Shown here: positions 1 through 5,028 of the stretch, piece after piece | Position numbering within the stretch: position 1 is the stretch's first letter | How the letters are laid out: every line of letters begins with the position of its first letter | Source: Dehalococcoidia bacterium | GTDB taxonomy: Bacteria; Chloroflexota; Dehalococcoidia; Dehalococcoidales; BS750m-G39 | DNA: 5,839 bases | NCBI GenBank assembly: GCA_004375675.1 | Contig: SOKR01000139.1 | Location: 1-5,839 of the forward strand | Direction: 5' to 3' | Program-made: the position numbers and the translations under genes | The notes under the pieces: model-generated | The model's input: only the letters and a program-made list of their open reading frames with translations | Database searches by the model: none | What the model was told of the DNA's origin: nothing

Positions 1-2
1 AA

Positions 3-953
3 ATGACTAAAATCCAAATAATCGGGGGGGGGGCGCTGAACACCGACCATATCTATAAGGTCGAGCGCATCCTCGAAGACGGCGAAACGGTGGTGGACTG
101 GGCCAGGTCTTTCCCCGGTGGCTCCGCCGCTAACACCATCTACGGTTTAGCCAAACTGGGTCTAAGCGCCGGTTTCTGCGGCGCTGTCGGCGACGATGAA
201 GAGGGCAAAACGCTGCTCGACGATTTTCGAGGGGGGGGGGGGGATACCAGCCGAATAGTGGCAAAGCCCGAAGCCAAAACCGGCTCGGTACTCTGCCTCA
301 GCGACCGCGGAGGCAAGCGCTCGCTCTACGTCCTGCCCGGGGCCAACAGCCTCCTCGACCTGGACGAGCTGGACTTCGGCTATATAAACCAGGCGGAGAT
401 TGTCCACCTCTCGTCCTTCGCCGACGACAGCCAGTTCCAGCTGTCTTTAGGGCTGATAGTCAGGCTGGACGAGTCGGTCAAGCTCAGCTTCTCCCCCGGA
501 GCGCTCTACGCCGTCAAGGGCATTGCTACCCTGACGCCCTTCTTGAGCCGCACCCAACTGCTCTTCGTCAACCGGAGCGAGCTTAAGCAGATGACCGGGG
601 ATGATGTGGAGGGTGGCGCTCAAAAGTGCCTGCAAGCCGGCTGCCGTATCGTGGTGGTGACGCTGGGCAAGGGCAAAAAGATGGGCAAGACCACCGCTAT
701 CAGCTATGTCAGGGATGCCGATAACGAGTATTTTATAGAGCCGCCCAGCCTCAATCTGGCCGCCGACGTGGACACCACCGGTGCCGGCGATGCCTTCGCC
801 GCGGGCTTCCTCTACGGTGCGGTCAAAGGCAAAGGGTTAGCCGAATGCGGTCGTCTGGGTGATTTCGTGGCTAAGCTCTGTATCAGCCGCACCGGAGCCA
901 GGCACGGCCTGCCCACTTTAGATGAACTGGCTCAGCGCTACGGCAGCTTATAG
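3..953 (+). CDS. PfkB-family carbohydrate/nucleoside kinase
   Basis: A 316-residue cytoplasmic kinase of the PfkB/ribokinase family, which moves the ATP gamma-phosphate to a sugar or nucleoside hydroxyl. Visible motifs are the N-terminal substrate-side signature FPGGSAAN (residues 37-44), the NxxE motif N190-R-S-E193 linked in this family to Mg/phosphate handling, and the C-terminal anion-hole signature DTTGAGDAF (257-265), in which D263 is the expected catalytic base. Length is normal for the family and the frame is open throughout. The start is taken at position 3 because the first strand (IQIIGGGALNTD) begins where family members begin; only two upstream bases are visible, so no ribosome binding site can be judged. 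Two G runs inside the gene make residues 8-10 and 77-80 all glycine, where family members usually have a hydrophobic residue within GxG and GVD. The substrate is not resolved: ribokinase, adenosine kinase and fructokinase relatives all share these motifs. The gene converges with clpP. Confidence 0.9.
   Translation: MTKIQIIGGGALNTDHIYKVERILEDGETVVDWARSFPGGSAANTIYGLAKLGLSAGFCGAVGDDEEGKTLLDDFRGGGGDTSRIVAKPEAKTGSVLCLSDRGGKRSLYVLPGANSLLDLDELDFGYINQAEIVHLSSFADDSQFQLSLGLIVRLDESVKLSFSPGALYAVKGIATLTPFLSRTQLLFVNRSELKQMTGDDVEGGAQKCLQAGCRIVVVTLGKGKKMGKTTAISYVRDADNEYFIEPPSLNLAADVDTTGAGDAFAAGFLYGAVKGKGLAECGRLGDFVAKLCISRTGARHGLPTLDELAQRYGSL
24..33 (+). repeat. G10 homopolymer in the kinase gene
   Basis: Ten consecutive G on the coding strand cover codons 8-10 (Gly-Gly-Gly) plus the first base of codon 11. 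The reading frame continues correctly on both sides. Confidence 0.95.
231..243 (+). repeat. G13 homopolymer in the kinase gene
   Basis: Thirteen consecutive G on the coding strand encode Gly77-Gly80 and begin the codon of Asp81. The family usually has a few variable residues followed by G-V-D here, and the spacing is right for an ungapped match, so the run looks like substitution rather than insertion. Confidence 0.95.
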
Positions 954-978
954 CCGGGAGCTATAGCTACTCCTTTTT
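945..978 (+). terminator. Possible rho-independent terminator of the kinase gene
   Basis: A hairpin can form with TATAGC (949-954) paired to GCTATA (960-965) around a 5-base loop. It extends by three more pairs (AGC 945-947 with GCT 966-968) if T948 is bulged. A T5 run follows at 974-978, after a short spacer. It spans the 13-base gap between the convergent genes and touches the clpP stop codon. The stem is not GC-rich and the T run is displaced, so this is only a candidate. No T run is seen on the other strand, so it would serve the kinase transcript only. Confidence 0.35.
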
Positions 979-1578
979 GTCTTTCGGCTTGGTCAGTATC
1001 TCGTCCACCAGCCCGTATTCCACCGCCTGCTCGGGGTTCAGGTAAAAGTCACGGTCGGTATCGTGGATTACCTTTTCCAACGTCTGGCCCGTATGCTTAA
1101 CGATAATGCCCCGGATTAGCTCCTGCATGCGCATAATCTCACGGGCGGCAATTTCGACATCGGCGGCCTGTCCCTGAGCGCCGCCGAAGGCCTGGTGCAT
1201 GTGTATCGTAGAGTTGGGCAGGGCGTAGCGCTTGCCTTTAGCCCCGGAGCAGAGCAGCAACGTGCCCATGCTCGCCGCCAGCCCCACACAGATGGTGGAG
1301 ACATCGGGCTTTATCAGCTGCATGGTGTCGTAGATAGCCAGCCCCGAAGAGATAATGCCCCCGGGGCAGTGAATATAGAGGCTGATGTCTTTATCGGGGT
1401 CTTCCCGCTCCAGATAAAGCAGCTGGGCGATAATAACGTTGGCCACCTGGTCGTTGATGGGCATGCCCAGCATAACGATGCGCTCCCTCAGCAGAAGCGA
1501 GTATATATCAAAGGCGCGCTCCCCCCTGGCGCCGCTTTCGATTACCATCGGAATAACATTGGTCGGTTGGGTATTCAT
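967..1578 (-). CDS. clpP: ATP-dependent Clp protease proteolytic subunit
   Basis: ClpP, the serine peptidase that forms the 14-subunit barrel fed by Clp ATPases such as ClpX or ClpC and degrades unfolded or tagged cytoplasmic proteins. The catalytic triad is complete: Ser103 in GLAASMG, His128 in IHMHQ, and Asp177 in DTDRD. The oxyanion-hole PGG (72-74), the strand RGERAFDIYSLLLRERI (18-34) and the handle helix around 135-165 are all present. Length 203 is standard. The ATG at 1578 is supported by a GGGAGG ribosome binding site 8 bases upstream; ATG at residue 11 is a less likely start, since residues 8-13 resemble the usual ClpP N-terminus. Position 71 is Cys (IHCPGG) where most ClpP have Ser. 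It is the last gene of the minus-strand block, has its own promoter candidate, and no clpX follows because the next gene is convergent. Confidence 0.97.
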   Translation of the reverse strand: MNTQPTNVIPMVIESGARGERAFDIYSLLLRERIVMLGMPINDQVANVIIAQLLYLEREDPDKDISLYIHCPGGIISSGLAIYDTMQLIKPDVSTICVGLAASMGTLLLCSGAKGKRYALPNSTIHMHQAFGGAQGQAADVEIAAREIMRMQELIRGIIVKHTGQTLEKVIHDTDRDFYLNPEQAVEYGLVDEILTKPKDKKE

Positions 1579-1586
1579 TATCTTAT

Positions 1587-1592
1587 CCTCCC
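1587..1592 (-). promoter_or_regulatory. Ribosome binding site of clpP
   Basis: GGGAGG on the minus strand, 8 bases before the ATG at 1578. It is a strong Shine-Dalgarno match and supports the chosen start over the internal ATG at residue 11. Confidence 0.75.
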
Positions 1593-1624
1593 GCTAACTT
1601 TATGTATGAATTACAATCTAACTA

Positions 1625-1653
1625 ATTATAACTCATTCTTCGATTTTTCTCAC
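1625..1653 (-). promoter_or_regulatory. Candidate sigma70-type promoter for clpP
   Basis: On the minus strand a perfect TATAAT (1630-1625) lies 17 bases downstream of GTGAGA (1653-1648), which matches TTGACA at four of six positions. Initiation would fall near 1617-1619, giving a leader of about 40 bases before the clpP ATG. The -35 box overlaps the last codons of the oxidoreductase gene. The gap 1579-1649 is strikingly AT-rich against its surroundings, as expected of a promoter, but AT-richness also raises the chance of a random TATAAT. It would let clpP be transcribed independently of the upstream genes. Confidence 0.5.
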
Positions 1654-3686
1654 CTTGCTTTTTTCAACCGACAGGGCGTGGTCTTAAAGGCGGGATAGCC
1701 CGAAATGGGGTCGTGGGGCTTGTTATCGGTGAGGAGGTTGGCGTTGGCTTCCTTCCAGCCGTGCTGCAGGCTGAGCACCTTTGGGAGGATATCGGTGGTA
1801 ATCCTGGCTTTGAGGGTGATGCTGCCCTTGGCCGATTCCACGATGACCGGTTCGCCCTCGGCGACGCCCAGTTCCTTAGCCGATTCCGTGTTAATCTCCA
1901 CCAGCGGCTCGGGCGTCAGCTTTTTGAGTCTTTTGATATCGCGGTACTGGGAGTGGGTATAGGCAATCGTCCTCGTGCCGCTAATCAGGGTGAAGGGATA
2001 ATCGTCGGACGGCTCTGCCATCGGGGTAAAGGTGGGCAGGGGGTCGTAGCCGTAGGCAGCCAGTGTCGGCGAGAATATCTCTATCTTACCCGAGGGCGTA
2101 TCGAAGCCTGCCTCCTCGTATTTGCGCCTGTGGGCGTAGTCCCTGTAGAATATGCCCCCCGGATTCTGTTTCAGTTGCTCTACGGTTATGCCCGATGGCT
2201 CAAGCAGGTAGGCGAAAAACTCATCAGCGCTCTGCCAGGGGAAATAATCAGCGTAGCCCATTTTTCTGCCCAGCTCAGCCCATAACTGCCAGTCCTCAGG
2301 GCAAGCAGCCGGCGGCTCAACTACCTTGTTGCTCAACGTAATCAGCGGCAGCCCCTTAGTGCTGTAATCCCTAAGGACTTTCCTCTCTAGAAAGGCGGTG
2401 GCGGGGAGGAAAATGTCAGCCAGCTTGGCGGTTTCGGTCATAAACAGGTCGGATACCACCAGCAGGTCCAGTTGCTCAAAAGCCTGCCTGACCTTTTGGC
2501 TATCGGGCCAGGTTAAGACAGGATTACAAGCCTGAACGATGAGGGCTTTAACCGGATATGGTTTACCGCTAATTATAGCCTCGGCTACCGGCATGGCTGT
2601 GGTCTGACCGGTAAATTGGTTAAATATCGGGTACTGAGCGCCAATAGCATCATCAAGAGAAACCGCTCCCTTCATTCCAGGACTGGTCTGCGGCAACGGA
2701 GAGTTATAGGTATTCCCCCCAACTATATCCAGGTTGCCGGTGATGGCTATCAGAATTGAAATGGCTCGGCTATTTTGCACGCCGTTAATACAGTGGTCTA
2801 ATGAGACACCCTGAGTGATAGCTGCCGGTTTAGTGGTGGCATACATTCGGGCAAATTGCCTGATTTTATCGGCAGGAACCCCCGTAATCCCCACCACCAC
2901 CTCAGGGCTATATTTTCTGACGTGCTCCTTTAGCTTATCAAAACCAAAGGTCCACTTATTGACAAAATCAGCATCATATAATTCCTCGGTTATGATTACA
3001 TGCATTAAACCCAGCGCCAGGGCACAATCAGTTCCGGGTCTAATCTGGATATGAAGGTCTGCTCTTTTAGCCAGCGGGGTCGCCCTGGGGTCAACCACAA
3101 TTAACTTAGCCCCTTTCTTTTGAGCAGAAAGGATATCCGCCTCCTCACTTATTTTGGACTGCTGAGCGTTACGTCCCCAGACTACTACACACCGGGTACC
3201 TTCGTAGCTTGGAGATAAGGGGAACATTCGCCTACTTATAGACAAGCCATGTCCTATCCCCTTGGCGGCAAAACAGAGGGAAGCCCCCGAGGTATAGTTG
3301 GGGGTTCCATATAGGCTGCAGAATCTGATAGCTATCCGTGGCATCTCGCTGCCTACCATAGGCTCACCCTGATGCACCACCAGCGCCTTTGCCCCGTAGT
3401 TGGCTTTTATATCGCCCAGCCTGTCGGCGATAATACCCAGGGCGTCATCCCAGGAGGTCTCCTGCCACTCCCCGTTTACCTTTTTGAGGGGATGGGTAAT
3501 CCGCTCTGGCGAATATAACCAGTCTGGCATCGCCTGCGCCCTGACACACAGCCTGTTGACTGGATGCTCCTTCATAGGAGTGACCTTAGCCAGCCTGCCC
3601 TTCTCCACGTGGGCATCTATGCCACAGCAGCTAGAGCACATGCGACAAATGGTTTTCACCACCTTGGTATCATTTTTCTTGGGCAT
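1650..3686 (-). CDS. Molybdopterin-dependent [4Fe-4S] oxidoreductase, substrate unknown
   Basis: A 678-residue catalytic subunit of the DMSO reductase/formate dehydrogenase superfamily, binding Mo or W through two pyranopterin guanine dinucleotides. The N-terminal cluster ligands are C14, C17, C21 and C47 (spacing 2, 3, 25). Cys138, in TSGASLC (codon TGT), sits where the metal-coordinating residue is expected. Cofactor-binding stretches follow: WGRNAQQSK (170-178), VVDPRAT (197-203), RPGTD (216-220), TGNLDIVGGN, and a C-terminal dinucleotide-binding domain from about residue 560. There is no twin-arginine signal or membrane segment, so a cytoplasmic enzyme is inferred. From memory the order and spacing resemble acetylene hydratase and thiosulfate/polysulfide reductase-like members. 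The residue after the second cluster Cys is Ser18, not the Asp essential in acetylene hydratase, so that activity is not supported. No ferredoxin-like, membrane-anchor or chaperone gene lies beside it. It starts 10 bases after tig. The central part of the gene is lower in GC than its neighbours. Confidence 0.92.
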   Translation of the reverse strand: MPKKNDTKVVKTICRMCSSCCGIDAHVEKGRLAKVTPMKEHPVNRLCVRAQAMPDWLYSPERITHPLKKVNGEWQETSWDDALGIIADRLGDIKANYGAKALVVHQGEPMVGSEMPRIAIRFCSLYGTPNYTSGASLCFAAKGIGHGLSISRRMFPLSPSYEGTRCVVVWGRNAQQSKISEEADILSAQKKGAKLIVVDPRATPLAKRADLHIQIRPGTDCALALGLMHVIITEELYDADFVNKWTFGFDKLKEHVRKYSPEVVVGITGVPADKIRQFARMYATTKPAAITQGVSLDHCINGVQNSRAISILIAITGNLDIVGGNTYNSPLPQTSPGMKGAVSLDDAIGAQYPIFNQFTGQTTAMPVAEAIISGKPYPVKALIVQACNPVLTWPDSQKVRQAFEQLDLLVVSDLFMTETAKLADIFLPATAFLERKVLRDYSTKGLPLITLSNKVVEPPAACPEDWQLWAELGRKMGYADYFPWQSADEFFAYLLEPSGITVEQLKQNPGGIFYRDYAHRRKYEEAGFDTPSGKIEIFSPTLAAYGYDPLPTFTPMAEPSDDYPFTLISGTRTIAYTHSQYRDIKRLKKLTPEPLVEINTESAKELGVAEGEPVIVESAKGSITLKARITTDILPKVLSLQHGWKEANANLLTDNKPHDPISGYPAFKTTPCRLKKAR

Positions 3687-3694
3687 CTACCGAA

Positions 3695-3698
3695 CCTC
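3695..3698 (-). promoter_or_regulatory. Ribosome binding site of the oxidoreductase, overlapping the tig stop
   Basis: GAGG on the minus strand ends 8 bases before the ATG at 3686 and shares bases with the TGA of tig (3699-3697). This arrangement supports the start and suggests translational coupling, since ribosomes finishing tig uncover or reload on this site. Confidence 0.55.
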
Positions 3699-5028
3699 AG
3701 GTTTTCCTGGCGGCTTTCTTCGAACCTTTGGTTTTTTTAACGGCGCGCTTGGGACCTTCGGCTATTTCCACCAGCCGCTGCACCGTCTTGCGGGTAGCCA
3801 CTATCTGCTCCAGCGAGCTGCGCACCTGCGGGGTATCGAGCTGCTTCCTGGCCTCGTCCTTTTTCTCGCCGGCGCTCTGAATCATCCTGTCCAGCTCGGC
3901 GTTTATATCGGCTTCCTTAACTTCTATCTTTTCCAGCTCGGCAATTCGCCCCAGCACCAGCGAGCGGAAAACCCTCTTGGTGGCGGCGGGGCGAAGCTCC
4001 TCGCGTAATTCCTCTCCCGTTTTACCGATTCGGCTCAGGTATTCCTCCATCGCCATGTTGTTGGCTTGCAGCTGTCGCGCCTGCTGCTCCAAGGTGCGGT
4101 CGATCTCCGTCTCCACCAGCACCGGAGGGAAATCCACCTGGCTCAGGTCGACGGCGGCATCCACCACCTTCTCCTCGAACTCCATCCTGGCTCTATCCTC
4201 CGCCATCAGTTTCAGGTTTTCCGTGATTCTCTTCTTAAGCCCGTCGAAGCTCTTGAATTCAGGGTTGACCGCGACGGCGAATTCGTCATTGAGTTCGGGC
4301 AGCTTAAGCTGCTTGACCTCATTAACCTTAATTTTGAAGCTGGCTTCCTTACCCGCCAGCTCCGCCTGGGCATAGTCCGCGGGGAGTGGAAGCTTAAACT
4401 CCTTCTCCTCCCCACCCTTCATCCCCACCAGCTGCTCGGCAAAACCAGGGGCGGGGGCGGCCTGGTTTTTAAGAATTTGGTACTGGACGCCCTGCTGATT
4501 GATAAAGGGCTTGTCCTCCACCTGGCTGTCAACATCCATCATCACCAGGTCGTCAAAGCCCGCGGCGCGTTCCGCCGGCTCCCAGCTGCCGTGCTGGCGG
4601 CGCAGCTGCTCAATCATATTGTTAAGCTCGTCGCCAATAGCCTCTGGCGGCTCCGGCTTGAGCCTGAGGCTCTGGTAGTCGCCCAGCTCGACAACGGGCT
4701 TTAAGGGCACCGTCGCCTTGAATATCATCGGGTCGGACTGGGTTATCTCAATGGAAGGGCTGGCGAAAGGCTCGAGCTCCTGCTCTTTGAGTGCTTTCTC
4801 GTATGCCTGGGGCAGCAGGGTGTTCAGGGCTTCTTCGAGCAACCTGTCTTTGCCGATATGGCGTTCCAGCACCTCCCGCGGCGCTTTACCCTTGCGGAAG
4901 CCGGGGATATCGGCTCTCTGGGCCAGCCGGTGAAAAGACTCGTCGAGCGCCTCTTCCATCTCGGCGGGCTCCATCTCGATATTTAGCCATACCTGGCGAT
5001 TTTCTTCTTTCTCTCTGGTTACTTTCAT
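3697..5028 (-). CDS. tig: Trigger factor, ribosome-associated chaperone
   Basis: Trigger factor docks at the ribosome exit tunnel and shields nascent chains. The N-terminal ribosome-binding domain carries the signature GFRKGKAP at residues 43-50. An FKBP-like middle domain spans about 155-240, with APGFAEQLVGMKGGE (193-207), Tyr219 and Phe231 in the expected places. A helical SurA-like C-terminal domain covers about 250-420. Length 443 is close to the 432 of E. coli. The tail, from about residue 424, is a short Lys/Arg-rich extension. In the FKBP domain the usual DFTG-type strand reads DVDS (165-168), so the aromatic residue there is Val, and prolyl isomerase activity may be weak or lost while chaperone function remains. 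The start ATG overlaps the aspS stop as ATGA and has AGAGG 4 bases upstream. It is the second gene of the block, directly followed by the oxidoreductase. Confidence 0.96.
   Translation of the reverse strand: MKVTREKEENRQVWLNIEMEPAEMEEALDESFHRLAQRADIPGFRKGKAPREVLERHIGKDRLLEEALNTLLPQAYEKALKEQELEPFASPSIEITQSDPMIFKATVPLKPVVELGDYQSLRLKPEPPEAIGDELNNMIEQLRRQHGSWEPAERAAGFDDLVMMDVDSQVEDKPFINQQGVQYQILKNQAAPAPGFAEQLVGMKGGEEKEFKLPLPADYAQAELAGKEASFKIKVNEVKQLKLPELNDEFAVAVNPEFKSFDGLKKRITENLKLMAEDRARMEFEEKVVDAAVDLSQVDFPPVLVETEIDRTLEQQARQLQANNMAMEEYLSRIGKTGEELREELRPAATKRVFRSLVLGRIAELEKIEVKEADINAELDRMIQSAGEKKDEARKQLDTPQVRSSLEQIVATRKTVQRLVEIAEGPKRAVKKTKGSKKAARKT
5025..5028 (-). promoter_or_regulatory. ATGA stop/start overlap between aspS and tig
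   Basis: On the minus strand the tig ATG (5028-5026) and the aspS TGA (5027-5025) share two bases, so the genes overlap by four bases. The purine-rich GAGAGGAAGA just upstream lies inside the last aspS codons and acts as the tig ribosome binding site. This indicates one transcript and coupled translation. Confidence 0.85.

Noticed and set aside
231..243. Phase-variable contingency locus
   Set aside because: The run is long enough, but it is in frame, sits in a metabolic kinase, and appears to replace residues rather than add them. The other G runs also cluster at window ends, so an artefact is more likely.
1195..1698. Plus-strand open frame of 167 codons across clpP and the gap
   Set aside because: It runs antisense through clpP and its promoter region and shows no protein family features, so it is treated as a shadow.
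1713..2285. Plus-strand open frame of 190 codons opposite the oxidoreductase 3' end
   Set aside because: Antisense to conserved coding sequence (the dinucleotide-binding domain), with no ribosome binding site or family match seen.
3273..3275. Selenocysteine at the metal-ligand position of the oxidoreductase
   Set aside because: The codon is TGT (Cys138), not TGA, and the frame is open without readthrough.
1650..3686. Acetylene hydratase
   Set aside because: Overall motif order is similar, but the essential Asp after the second cluster cysteine is Ser18 here, so only a general oxidoreductase call is justified.
3400..4008. Plus-strand open frame of 202 codons spanning the oxidoreductase/tig junction
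   Set aside because: Its hydrophobic, Phe/Gly/Leu-rich C-terminal half is the complement of the basic tig tail and C-terminal domain; no membrane-protein gene is credible there.
4066..4704. Open reading frame of 212 codons on the plus strand, antisense to tig
   Set aside because: It lies wholly within tig in an antisense frame, encodes a Leu/His-rich low-information protein with no recognisable motif, and is explained by the GC-rich codon pattern of tig.
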